Below, piece by piece: positions 17,643 through 25,082 of a stretch of DNA of 42,906 nt. Origin of the DNA: Ruminococcus sp. (GTDB taxonomy: Bacteria; Bacillota; Clostridia; Oscillospirales; Ruminococcaceae); assembly GCA_017534835.1 (NCBI GenBank), contig JAFXVT010000035.1, forward strand, positions 1-42,906, read 5' to 3'. Below the pieces are notes generated by a model. It was given only the letters and a program-made list of their open reading frames with translations, did not search any database and was not told the DNA's origin. Position numbers and translations under genes: made by a program. The first letter of the stretch is position 1; each line of letters opens with the position of its first letter.

Positions 17643-17663
17643 TGAAAATGATAATCATTTTCA
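17643..17663. promoter_or_regulatory. Fur-family operator (perfect 10-1-10 palindrome)
   Basis: A 21 bp inverted repeat with ten matching bases on each side of one central base; its core is ATGATAATCAT. Over 17644-17662 it matches the classical 19 bp Fur box at 17 of 19 positions. It covers the expected transcription start of znuA, between the -10 and the ribosome site, which is ideal for repression by metal-loaded Zur or Fur. Confidence 0.85.
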
Positions 17664-17670
17664 ATTTATG

Positions 17671-17699
17671 ATTATATCACATAAACCTTGTCCTGTCAA
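17671..17699 (-). promoter_or_regulatory. consensus promoter of znuACB
   Basis: TTGACA (17694-17699), a 17 bp spacer, and TATAAT (17671-17676) with an extended TGA on the minus strand. A perfect consensus promoter, consistent with tight repression by the operator just downstream. Confidence 0.9.
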
Positions 17700-17711
17700 G
17701 TTTTTTTGAAT

Positions 17712-17758
17712 AAAAACAGGGACGGATGGGAGGCGCACGAAGCCCCTTCATTCGTCCC
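17712..17758 (-). terminator. terminator after the C_GCAxxG gene
   Basis: GGGACG (17719-17724) pairs with CGTCCC (17753-17758), with further pairing inside (GGGAGGC with GCCCC). On the minus strand the stem is followed by TGTTTTTATT. It closes the three-gene methyltransferase/comF operon just upstream of the znu promoter. Confidence 0.75.
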
Positions 17759-17764
17759 GCATCG

Positions 17765-18229
17765 TTATTTCCTTGTCTCCGGCGGATTTTCCGCAATATA
17801 TCTGTCGAGTATCTCCGCAGCCGTCCTCACGAAGCGAATGCACGGTCTGACCTTGTAATACTGCTCGGTGCGCTTCTCGGGTATCGGCGACTTGTTCACG
17901 TTCAGCCCTTTGAGCAGGTCGAGGCAGATGATAGTCTCGTGCTGCTTTCGGAATTCCTCCGCAAGATATTGTATGCGTTTGTAGTGCTCGGCTTTTTCGG
18001 CGTCATCGCCTTTGGAGCTGTAGCCGTAGAGTATCCCCGCGACCATAAACATCGCCGAGCAGGTGCCGCACACCTCGCGCATACGTCCCATACCGGCGCC
18101 GAATGAGGACGAGAGCCGCAGTGCGAGCTCCTCATCGAATCCGGTGACGTCACAGAATGCGGTAAATACGGACTGGGCGCAGTTGCGTCCCTCCGCGAAA
18201 AGCTGACAGGCTTTTTCAGCGTGTTCCAT
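17765..18229 (-). CDS. C_GCAxxG_C_C-family redox protein
   Basis: 154 residues, soluble. The family pattern is visible: GRNCAQSVFTAF near residue 17, FGAGMGRMREVCGTCSA (about 43-59) and RPCIRFVRTA near 130. It is a putative redox-active or metal-binding protein widespread in anaerobes; its exact role is unknown. It starts at an ATG with GGAGG, just after the comF stop, and is the last gene of its operon. Confidence 0.88.
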   Translation of the reverse strand: MEHAEKACQLFAEGRNCAQSVFTAFCDVTGFDEELALRLSSSFGAGMGRMREVCGTCSAMFMVAGILYGYSSKGDDAEKAEHYKRIQYLAEEFRKQHETIICLDLLKGLNVNKSPIPEKRTEQYYKVRPCIRFVRTAAEILDRYIAENPPETRK

Positions 18230-18231
18230 AC

Positions 18232-18912
18232 TCAGACCTCCGTTGTTTCATCATCTGCCTGCAATTCCGGTGTTTTGCAGGCGCAGGCACAATAGACTTT
18301 TCCGGCACCGGCGGAAATGAGCGTATCCGTGACCTCGGCGAGAGTGCTGCCGGTAGTACACACATCGTCGATGAGTATTATCGTTTTCCCGGCGATGATT
18401 TCGGGCTCCGCGACGGTGAACGCTCCGTGGAGATTGACCTCGCGCTGGTGCTTGTTCAGCTCCTTCTGCGGAAGAGTCTCCGCCGATTTCACCACAGCCG
18501 TCCCGCAGACCGGTATCCCGAGCCGCAGCCCCACCTCCTCCGCGATGCAGAGGGACTGGTTCGTTATCCGCTCCTCGAGCGATTCCCGGCTCAGCGGCAC
18601 TGGTATCAGAAGGTCAGCGCTGTCCATGCCGGCTTCCCTGATACGTACAGCGAGCTCTCCGCCGAGTGCATACGGAGCGTTGCCCATTATCCCGTCCTTC
18701 ATCAGCATTATCGCCGGAGAAATGGCTTCATTGTACAAGAATGCCGCCGTGGATCCGGCACTTCCCCTTACCTTGAAGCTGCCGGAGTACCTGACGAGCT
18801 TTTCCGCGCACTCCGGACAGAAGCTGTCATTTGCGAATATGAAATCATTGCAGACCGGACACCGCACAGGATAAAGAAGCGCGGAAAGCTCGCGCAATAG
18901 CCGTCTGTTCAT
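18232..18912 (-). CDS. ComF-family phosphoribosyltransferase
   Basis: 226 residues. An N-terminal zinc finger (CPVCNDFIF...CPEC, about 18-34) and a type I PRTase motif ILIDDVCTTGSTL (about 186-198). In Bacillus, ComF supports DNA uptake; homologues are often kept in non-competent species with unknown substrate. The ATG at 18912 overlaps the stop of the methyltransferase gene (TGATG), so I prefer it to the GTG at 18936, which lies inside that gene. Confidence 0.88.
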   Translation of the reverse strand: MNRRLLRELSALLYPVRCPVCNDFIFANDSFCPECAEKLVRYSGSFKVRGSAGSTAAFLYNEAISPAIMLMKDGIMGNAPYALGGELAVRIREAGMDSADLLIPVPLSRESLEERITNQSLCIAEEVGLRLGIPVCGTAVVKSAETLPQKELNKHQREVNLHGAFTVAEPEIIAGKTIILIDDVCTTGSTLAEVTDTLISAGAGKVYCACACKTPELQADDETTEV

Positions 18913-20027
18913 CAGTAATACATATAGAGCTGGCACTTTATCATGCCGTTGTAGAGCTTGCGGCGCTTTTTCGCCTTCTCGCCGAAGAACTGCTCAAACT
19001 GCTCGTGCGGCGAGATGATGTAGCTCTGACGGCTCCCGCCCTTGCCGAGGACCCTTCCCATTTTACGGTATATCTCCTCAGCCTCGCGCAGTTCAAGAAG
19101 ACGCTCGCCGTAGGGAGGATTGCAGATAACGATGGAATCCTCCGGCTGGACGAACCTGCTGATGTCAGCCTGCTCGACCTTCACGCGCGATTTTATACCA
19201 GCCTTGTGTGCATTATCGAGAGTGAGAGCGACAGCTGAATCATCGATGTCGAAGCCGATAGCCTGAAATTTTGCGGAGCGGTCAACGCCGTCGATAGCTC
19301 GTCCGCGCTCCTCCTGCCATACCTTCGGGTCGATACAGCCCCATTTTTCGGCTGCAAATCTTCGGTTGATGCCTACGGGGATGCGCAGCGCCTTCATAGC
19401 GGCTTCGATGAGGAGAGTGCCGCTTCCGCAGAACGGGTCGCAGACGATACTGTCCGGACGCACACGTGCAAGGTCGATGATACCGGCTGCGAGCGTTTCC
19501 TTGATCGGAGCGGCATTTGAATTGCGTCTGTATCCGCGCTTGTGCAGTCCGACACCGCTCGTGTCGAGGTAGATGCTGACAACGTCCTTGAGAATGCTGA
19601 ATTTTATCTGTACAGTCGCGCCGGATTCGCTGAACCAGCTCACGCCGTATTTGCTCTTGAGGCGCTCGACAGCCGCCTTCTTTACGATAGACTGGCAGTC
19701 AGGAACGCTGTGGAGCGCGGAATTCAGCGAGTATCCCTTGACAGGGAAGGCATCGTCGATACCGATGAATCGTTCGAGCTCAGCTGCACGGACGCCCTGA
19801 AACAGCTCCTCGAAGCTCTGCGCCCTGAATTCTATGAGCTCGATGAGCACGCGCTCGGCTGTCGAAAGGCAGAGATTTGCCCTTGCGAGGACGTTTTCGT
19901 CGCCTGAGAAGGTTATTTTTCCATCACTGACAGTCAGGTCAGTTCCGCCAATTTTTGTTATTTCGTATTTTAGTACGCTCTCCAGACCGAAATGGCACGG
20001 ACAGCAGAGTCTAAGCATATCGCCCAT
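18912..20027 (-). CDS. THUMP-domain rRNA (guanine-N2) methyltransferase
   Basis: 371 residues. An N-terminal ferredoxin-like plus THUMP region (about 1-150), then a Rossmann methyltransferase with SAM-binding PDSIVCDPFCGSGTLLIEAA (about 193-212) and the catalytic NPPYGERL (about 305-312). It matches the RlmL N-terminal half and Bacillus YpsC, predicted to make m2G in 23S rRNA. ATG with TGGAGG 6 nt upstream. First gene of an operon with comF. Confidence 0.9.
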   Translation of the reverse strand: MGDMLRLCCPCHFGLESVLKYEITKIGGTDLTVSDGKITFSGDENVLARANLCLSTAERVLIELIEFRAQSFEELFQGVRAAELERFIGIDDAFPVKGYSLNSALHSVPDCQSIVKKAAVERLKSKYGVSWFSESGATVQIKFSILKDVVSIYLDTSGVGLHKRGYRRNSNAAPIKETLAAGIIDLARVRPDSIVCDPFCGSGTLLIEAAMKALRIPVGINRRFAAEKWGCIDPKVWQEERGRAIDGVDRSAKFQAIGFDIDDSAVALTLDNAHKAGIKSRVKVEQADISRFVQPEDSIVICNPPYGERLLELREAEEIYRKMGRVLGKGGSRQSYIISPHEQFEQFFGEKAKKRRKLYNGMIKCQLYMYY

Positions 20028-20041
20028 ATTGACCTCCAGTT

Positions 20042-20080
20042 TTAATATAAAGACCTGCCCGCACAGAACGGACAGGTCTT
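20042..20080 (-). terminator. terminator of the class A PBP gene
   Basis: AAGACCTGCCCG (20050-20061) pairs with CGGACAGGTCTT (20069-20080), one G-U pair and a 7 nt loop. On the minus strand it is followed by TATATTAA, a weak U-tract. It separates the PBP gene from the methyltransferase operon. Confidence 0.6.
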
Positions 20081-20093
20081 GCTTTGTTATTGT

Positions 20094-22730
20094 TTACCAC
20101 TCGGTAGCTCCGCCGGGATCGGCAGGAACATCTCCGCCGCCGCCGCCGTTGCCGGGGTCAACGGGAACATCTCCGCCGCCGCCGCCGCCGTTGCCGGGAT
20201 CTACCCATGTTCCGGGATCGGCAGGAGTATCTCCGCCGCCGCCTTCACCGCCGTTGCCGGCGTTGGGATCGGACGGTGTTTCGCCGCCTGCTGCGCCGCC
20301 GCCCTGTGACGGGTCGGGAGCAACATAGTGAGCACCGTCACACGTAGGTGCATTGCTCGACTTCCAGTATCCGGTGATGCCCTTCGGACAATACTGACCT
20401 GCGATACAGCCTGTTGAGGTACACATAGGAGCCTCGATAACTGTCGGGCAGGGCTCGAAGTCCGCCGGAGTATCCGGGAACATCGTGTCAGCGTATTCGC
20501 CGATGATAGCCTTCCAGATATTCGCTGAATGGAGCGAGGTCGGGAGCTGCAAATAGTCGTTGTATTCGCGGTAACCGATAGTAACGCCGCTGACGAAATC
20601 GCGCGTGAGACCGACGAATGTGAGGTTCTGCCAGTTCTCTGAGGTACCGGTCTTGCCGACGAGCACCTTGTTGTTGATGCGTGCGCCTGTACCTGTACCG
20701 TGCTCGATGACGTTCTTGAGGAGACGGTTCATTACCCACGCTGTCTCCGCAGAAACAGCCTGACGGGCATTTCCGTCGTTGGAATAGATTATCTTGTGAC
20801 TTCCGTCCTCTATCTTGGATATGATGTGCGCCTCGTTGTAGATACCGCCGTTACCGTAGGGGAGGTAAGCGTTTACGAGGTTTTCGAGCGTGATACCCCA
20901 TGTAAGGGCTCCGACTGACAGAGGTGAATAGGACTCGTCGGCAGGGTCGAGCTTCATACCGAGATTCTCAGTCGAGAACTTGAATACCGCCTTTGGGGTG
21001 AGCTCCTGACAGAGCTGAGCAGGAACGGTATTGAACGACTGCTGGAGGAAGTAGTAGATGTTGTGCTGCGCGTTGGATATACTGATAGAAGTATCTACCG
21101 TATAGTTCGTAGGCCACGGCTTGCCGTTGACCTCCATTATAGCCTTATCGGTGTAGACGCTTCCCCAGTGGATGTGGTCGGTCTCAAGAGCGAGGCCGTA
21201 TGTCGATATAGGCTTCATAGTAGAACCTATCTGACGCGGCTCGGTCACGGCATAGCTCGTTTCGAGCGAGCCGGTCTTGGGACCAACGTTTCCGACCTGA
21301 CACATAACAGAGCCGTCATATCTCAGGGCAACGAAGGCGATATGCGGTATCTCCTCCTCGACCTGACCGTCGCCGTCGAGGTCGACCCACTTGGCGACGT
21401 AGCTTCTATCTACGATATTGTTGATGTCGAGCATCTTCTCCTCGACGTACTTCTGCATTTTCGGGTCAGTGGTCGAATAGATGCGGTAGCCGCCCTTGTT
21501 GATACGTGCGATAGCCTCCTGCTGACTTTCGAGGTTGAACTGAGCCTTTACGATGTCAGCCGCCTCATACATCATAGCGTCGAGCTCCCACGTATAGGCG
21601 CTCTGCTCGGATTTGAGCTCTTCGAGGTCGACCTCGGGGTGAAGAGCCTTATATTCGGGTGAGAATGTGAAGAGCACCTTCGTATTGAGGTATTCCTGAT
21701 ATTCGTCGTAGGTTATGGCGCCGTTCTTGTACATCTGCCAGAGAACATAGCGCTGACGGATATGGTTGTTCGCCTCGCCGTCGACGATGATATTTCCTTC
21801 CTCGTCCTGTGTTTCGACCTTGGGACCGTAATACTCGGGGCTTTTCGGGATCGCTGCAAGAACAGCCGCCTCCGGGATAGTGAGGTCCTGAACGTTCTTT
21901 CCGAAGTATTCGGTCGAGGCGAGCTGTATACCGTTGACAGGTCCGCCGAACGCGATATAGTTGAGGTATTCCTCAAGTATCTCGTCCTTTGAGTAGCTCT
22001 TTTCGAGCTGCATCGCCGCGAATATCTCACGTATCTTACGCTGCATAGAGTGCTCGTCATCACCTGTGAGCTTCTTGATGAGCTGCTGGGTGATGGTCGA
22101 ACCGCCCTGCTCGGTGTCGTAGAAATGGAGGAACATATTAAGGAACGCCGAGAATGTACGCTTGTAGTCAACACCGTCGTGGGCGTAGAAACGCTCGTCC
22201 TCGGTGCAGGTGAAGGCGTTGCGGACGTGCTGGGGTATCTTGTCGATAGAGACAGGGATACGCTGAACGTCGGTCTGGATATGCTTGAGCACGACGAGCT
22301 TTTCCTCGCCGGTCTCCTCGTCGATGTCGGTGCCGTAGAAATAGGTGTCGCTTCCTGATTCAAGAGTCTGGAAGGTGACGCTGGTGGATTCCTCCATAAA
22401 ATCGAGCACGTATACCGTCAGAGCAGTTGCGACGATAGTGGTGGTGATTATCATTACAAGGAAGAGCGAGAGGAGCGTTGTAACGATAGCTCCGAGTATC
22501 TTCTTGAGAATGATGAGGAATTTGCTTTTCTTTTTCTTCTTTTTCCTTTTGGGCTGCTGATCCTGCATAGACGCCGGATTGGGGCGCTGAGGAGGTCTGC
22601 CCTGAGGATACCTTGCGTAGGCAGGTGCTCCCTGACGGGTTGCGCCGCCCTGAGCTCTTACCGGTCTTTTCCTCTGACCGGAAGCAGGACGTCTGCCGCT
22701 GCTGGTACGTCTTGGGGTATTATCAGTCAT
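20094..22730 (-). CDS. class A penicillin-binding protein (bifunctional)
   Basis: 878 residues; peptidoglycan glycosyltransferase and transpeptidase. A very basic N-terminus (PKRKKKKKKSKF) precedes one membrane helix (about 82-110). The GT51 domain has E177 in CTEDERFYAHDGVD and GGSTITQQLIKK. The transpeptidase has the SxxK motif GSTMKP (S503, K506), QSFNTVP as SxN, and KTGTSENW (K693). The last roughly 65 residues are low-complexity Gly/Pro/Asp (repeated DPGNGGGGG and DVPADPG), probably a flexible extracellular tail within the wall. The gene stands alone under its own promoter. The ATG is fixed by an in-frame TGA 12 nt upstream; its ribosome site is unusually placed (separate entry). Confidence 0.95.
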   Translation of the reverse strand: MTDNTPRRTSSGRRPASGQRKRPVRAQGGATRQGAPAYARYPQGRPPQRPNPASMQDQQPKRKKKKKKSKFLIILKKILGAIVTTLLSLFLVMIITTTIVATALTVYVLDFMEESTSVTFQTLESGSDTYFYGTDIDEETGEEKLVVLKHIQTDVQRIPVSIDKIPQHVRNAFTCTEDERFYAHDGVDYKRTFSAFLNMFLHFYDTEQGGSTITQQLIKKLTGDDEHSMQRKIREIFAAMQLEKSYSKDEILEEYLNYIAFGGPVNGIQLASTEYFGKNVQDLTIPEAAVLAAIPKSPEYYGPKVETQDEEGNIIVDGEANNHIRQRYVLWQMYKNGAITYDEYQEYLNTKVLFTFSPEYKALHPEVDLEELKSEQSAYTWELDAMMYEAADIVKAQFNLESQQEAIARINKGGYRIYSTTDPKMQKYVEEKMLDINNIVDRSYVAKWVDLDGDGQVEEEIPHIAFVALRYDGSVMCQVGNVGPKTGSLETSYAVTEPRQIGSTMKPISTYGLALETDHIHWGSVYTDKAIMEVNGKPWPTNYTVDTSISISNAQHNIYYFLQQSFNTVPAQLCQELTPKAVFKFSTENLGMKLDPADESYSPLSVGALTWGITLENLVNAYLPYGNGGIYNEAHIISKIEDGSHKIIYSNDGNARQAVSAETAWVMNRLLKNVIEHGTGTGARINNKVLVGKTGTSENWQNLTFVGLTRDFVSGVTIGYREYNDYLQLPTSLHSANIWKAIIGEYADTMFPDTPADFEPCPTVIEAPMCTSTGCIAGQYCPKGITGYWKSSNAPTCDGAHYVAPDPSQGGGAAGGETPSDPNAGNGGEGGGGDTPADPGTWVDPGNGGGGGGDVPVDPGNGGGGGDVPADPGGATEW

Positions 22731-22766
22731 TTTGTCAGGTCACCGCCGGAGCGGTGAAACTCCTTT
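22731..22766 (-). promoter_or_regulatory. ribosome site separated from the PBP start by a hairpin
   Basis: The only good Shine-Dalgarno, AAAGGAG (22760-22766), is 29 nt from the ATG. Between them sits an 18 nt hairpin (7 bp stem TCACCGC/GCGGTGA, loop CGGA on the plus strand, 22740-22757). If it folds, the effective spacing becomes about 11 nt. The hairpin may therefore be needed for, or may control, initiation. Confidence 0.6.
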
Positions 22767-22802
22767 CTGCAATAGTAATAGTCGCATATTTATACATTGT
22801 AT

Positions 22803-22831
22803 ATTATATCACGTTTGAAACGGTTTGTTAA
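22803..22831 (-). promoter_or_regulatory. promoter of the class A PBP gene
   Basis: TTAACA (22826-22831), a 17 bp spacer, TATAAT (22803-22808) with an extended TGA on the minus strand. The leader is about 65-70 nt and ends with the hairpin ribosome site. Confidence 0.8.
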
Positions 22832-22921
22832 GTGCCTGAACGGATTTTTTTCAAGATTTGTATATTTTAGCAAAAATCGCTGATAATAAACATAATAATT
22901 TCAGCAAAGGAGCGATCGTTG

Positions 22922-23260
22922 ATGATAAGAACGCTTGACAAGCGCATTTATCTTATGCTTATGACAGCACTGACGGTTTCCGGCTTTATCGTGATATGCA
23001 CGCTCGGGCAGTCGATCCACCGTCAGAAGGTGGCGAACCGTATCTCGGACATAGTCCCCGAGAGCACACCGTATGTCTGCGAGGTCAGGGAGTACGGGGG
23101 ACGCATCGGCGTATTCCGGGCGGACAGCTCTGTTCCGTATCGGGTGATAGATTACGATATATCGCTGATGTCGGACTTTGACCGCGAGCAGCTCCGCGAA
23201 GGAGTTGTGATGGAAACGGAGGAGGAGCTGCGCCGCTTCATCGAGGATATTGCGACATAA
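22922..23260 (+). CDS. small membrane protein with a BofC-like C-terminus
   Basis: 112 residues from the ATG at 22922 (AAAGGAG 8 nt upstream). One N-terminal helix (about 9-28), then a soluble domain with CEVREYGGRIGVFRADSSVP and a terminal VMETEEELRRFIEDI. That pattern (short beta-domain giving 'VREYxGxIGVFR' and an acidic 'EEELxxxLED' end) resembles the C-terminal domain of BofC, the forespore regulator of SpoIVB, and other small clostridial membrane proteins. A sporulation role is suggested by the nearby spoIIA operon but not shown. No obvious vegetative promoter. Confidence 0.6.
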   Translation: MIRTLDKRIYLMLMTALTVSGFIVICTLGQSIHRQKVANRISDIVPESTPYVCEVREYGGRIGVFRADSSVPYRVIDYDISLMSDFDREQLREGVVMETEEELRRFIEDIAT

Positions 23261-23294
23261 AGCACTATTTTCCGGCAGGTCTGTGCTTTTTTTT
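23259..23294 (+). terminator. terminator overlapping the flavin reductase 3' end
   Basis: AAAGCAC (23259-23265, starting in the stop codon of the BofC-like gene) pairs with GTGCTTT (23283-23289), followed by a run of eight Ts in all (23287-23294). It lies within the convergent flavin reductase gene, where the T-run encodes its lysine-rich tail on the other strand. Confidence 0.7.
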
Positions 23295-23849
23295 CCTGCG
23301 CACGGAGAAGCCGAAATCTCCGAGCTTTCGTCCGAGGGCGAAGTATTCGCCGTGCGCATAGGCAGCGAGTCCGCACTGCTGCAGGTTCAGCTTGCCCTTG
23401 CTGTCGATGTAGCGCTCGTCGACGTCGATACCGACTATCTCGGCAAGGAACATCGTATGCGAGCCGAGCAGCTTGCTCTCGGTGACTCTGCATTCAAGGC
23501 TTACGGGACATTCCTCAATGAGCGGCACGCCGACCTTCTCCGCCGGAGCTGTATGGAGTCCGCAGACCGCGAATTTGTCAATATCCCTGCCGCTCCTCAC
23601 GCCGCAGAAGTCGACCGTTCTCACCATAGCGGAGGTGGTGAGATTTATGACGAATTCGCCGGAATCGCGGATGATGTCGTGCGAGAAGCGCTCCGGACGC
23701 ACCGATATGTATGTCATCGGCGGACGTGTGCAGACGATGCCGGTCCAGCCGATAGTCAGGACGTTGGGCCTTTCGGGAGTGCCGCAGGTAACGAGTGCGG
23801 CAGGGACGGGAGCGAGCAGAGCGCTGCCCTTCCAGAATTGTTTAGGCAT
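23265..23849 (-). CDS. flavin reductase-like FMN-binding protein
   Basis: 194 residues, the usual length for the family. It has the split-barrel FMN-binding features VLTIGWTGIVCTRPPMTYISVRP (about 29-52), a stretch GEFVINLTT, and the GSHTMFLAEIVGIDVDE segment. It probably binds FMN and reduces a flavin or a quinone-like substrate with NAD(P)H; the partner enzyme is unknown. ATG with AAAGGA upstream, its own promoter, and only 4 bp between its stop and that of the convergent BofC-like gene. Confidence 0.88.
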   Translation of the reverse strand: MPKQFWKGSALLAPVPAALVTCGTPERPNVLTIGWTGIVCTRPPMTYISVRPERFSHDIIRDSGEFVINLTTSAMVRTVDFCGVRSGRDIDKFAVCGLHTAPAEKVGVPLIEECPVSLECRVTESKLLGSHTMFLAEIVGIDVDERYIDSKGKLNLQQCGLAAYAHGEYFALGRKLGDFGFSVRRKKKHRPAGK

Positions 23850-23882
23850 AAACGAGTTCCTTTCGTGTGGGTATTTAAATGT

Positions 23883-23911
23883 ATTATAACACAGTTTTGC
23901 GATAATATCAA
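23883..23911 (-). promoter_or_regulatory. promoter of the flavin reductase gene
   Basis: TTGATA (23906-23911), a 17 bp spacer, TATAAT (23883-23888) preceded by TGT on the minus strand. The leader is about 25 nt. Confidence 0.8.
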
Positions 23912-23980
23912 CTGACGGCGGAAAATTCTTCCGCTGCTGAAAACGGACCGTGTATTATCTCTTTCGATTTTGAAGTCTTT

Positions 23981-24260
23981 CACAACCGCGGAGAGAAACT
24001 TCCGCCTCGGAAAAGTAACACCGCGAAACAGGCAGCGGCGACACGCCATTTCGTGAAATATATATTTCATTTTTCGTTTCTGTCACAACCGCGGAGAGAA
24101 ACTTCCGCCTCGGAAAAGCAACACCGCGAAACAGGCAGCGGCGACACGCCATTTCGTGAAATATATATTTCATTTTTCGTTTCTGTCACAACCGCGGAGA
24201 GAAACTTCCGCCTCGGAAAAGTAACACCGCGAAACCGGAGGCGGCGACACGCCGCTTCGA
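23981..24260. repeat. 103 bp tandem repeat, about 2.7 copies
   Basis: Each copy starts with CACAACCGCGGAGAGAAACT: 23981, 24084 and 24187, exactly 103 bp apart. Copies 1 and 2 appear to differ at only one base (GTAAC against GCAAC). Copy 3 is shorter and diverges after its GAAAC, ending near 24260. Inside each are a TTCCG/CGGAA hairpin and a GAAATATATATTTC palindrome. Short frames across it, on either strand, merely follow the repeat and have no ribosome site. It fills the gap 23912-24325 between the flavin reductase promoter and the spoIIA operon. Confidence 0.92.
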
Positions 24261-24262
24261 CA
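24256..24262 (-). promoter_or_regulatory. 0A box upstream of spoIIA
   Basis: TTCGACA is the exact reverse complement of the Spo0A-binding heptamer TGTCGAA. It lies 64 nt before the spoIIAA start, at the end of the third repeat copy. A TAAAAT at 24285-24290 could be a sigma-A -10; alternatively AAGGTGAT (24271-24278) and GTGTAAT (24294-24300) form a poor sigma-H match. In Bacillus, spoIIA is activated by Spo0A~P from a sigma-H promoter. One heptamer can occur by chance. Confidence 0.5.
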
Positions 24263-24325
24263 TTTTTCTAAAGGTGATGTGTGGTAAAATAGAGTGTAAT
24301 ATCAAGCAGACAGGAGGTCGGAAAG

Positions 24326-24631
24326 GTGAATATCGACATAAAATCTGAAAAAGGGACCGCAATTGCGGTGCTGAAAGGTGAAATAGACCACCACACCGCA
24401 AAAACGGCACGCGCAGAGCTCGATAGCTTCATCATCAATATGCAGCCGGAGATACTCGCAATGGATATGAGCGGCATCACGTTCATGGACAGCTCGGGCA
24501 TCGGGCTGATAATGGGAAGGCAGAAGCTGATGAAGGAGTGCGGCGGAAGTCTCGAGGTGCGCGGACCGCAGCCCGGTATCCGCCGCGTGCTCAGACTTTC
24601 GGGCATCGAGCGTATCGTGAAAATAATCTGA
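24326..24631 (+). CDS. spoIIAA: anti-anti-sigma factor SpoIIAA
   Basis: 101 residues, STAS domain. The phospho-acceptor region MDSSGIG is present, with S57 matching Ser58 of the Bacillus protein. When dephosphorylated by SpoIIE it displaces sigma-F from SpoIIAB in the forespore. It starts at a GTG with AGGAGG 8 nt upstream. First gene of spoIIA, 13 bp before spoIIAB. Slightly shorter than the Bacillus protein (117). Confidence 0.95.
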   Translation: MNIDIKSEKGTAIAVLKGEIDHHTAKTARAELDSFIINMQPEILAMDMSGITFMDSSGIGLIMGRQKLMKECGGSLEVRGPQPGIRRVLRLSGIERIVKII

Positions 24632-24644
24632 ATGGAGGTAAATT

Positions 24645-25082
24645 ATGGAAATTCTCAATGAGATAAGATTCAGTATGCCGTCGCTTTCTGTAAATGAGAG
24701 CGCGGCAAGAGCGGCTGTTTCGTCGTTCATCGTGCAGGCTGACCCGACTGTGGAGGAGCTCTCGGATATACGCACGGCAGTCTCGGAAGCGGTCACAAAT
24801 GCGATAGTCCACGGCTACCGCGGTACGAGCGGAAGGATAGATATTACCGTCCGCCTGCTTCCCGAGAGGGAGATATACATACGTGTCAAGGACACCGGCT
24901 GCGGTATCGCAGATGTGAAAAAGGCGATGGAGCCGCTGTTCACGACTGCTCCTGAGGAGGAGCGCTCAGGGCTGGGATTCTCTGTTATGGAGTCGTTTAC
25001 GGACAGGCTCAGCGTCCGGAGCGAGCCCGGAAGAGGTACGACCGTGACTATGCGGAAGAAGCTGGCTGCACATGGGAGCTGA
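24645..25082 (+). CDS. spoIIAB: anti-sigma-F factor/kinase SpoIIAB
   Basis: 145 residues, close to the Bacillus length. A GHKL ATPase: N box EAVTNAIVHGY, G1 VKDTGCGI, and a G2 loop ERSGLGFSVMESF. It phosphorylates SpoIIAA and holds sigma-F inactive. Its 3' end overlaps sigF by 11 bp. Confidence 0.95.
   Translation: MEILNEIRFSMPSLSVNESAARAAVSSFIVQADPTVEELSDIRTAVSEAVTNAIVHGYRGTSGRIDITVRLLPEREIYIRVKDTGCGIADVKKAMEPLFTTAPEEERSGLGFSVMESFTDRLSVRSEPGRGTTVTMRKKLAAHGS

Noticed and set aside
23981-24260. CRISPR array
   Set aside because: The units are contiguous, 103 bp long, without unique spacers, and there are no cas genes.
23955-24271. Short frames across the 103 bp repeat
   Set aside because: They repeat the same peptide because of the DNA repeat, change frame between copies, and lack a ribosome site.
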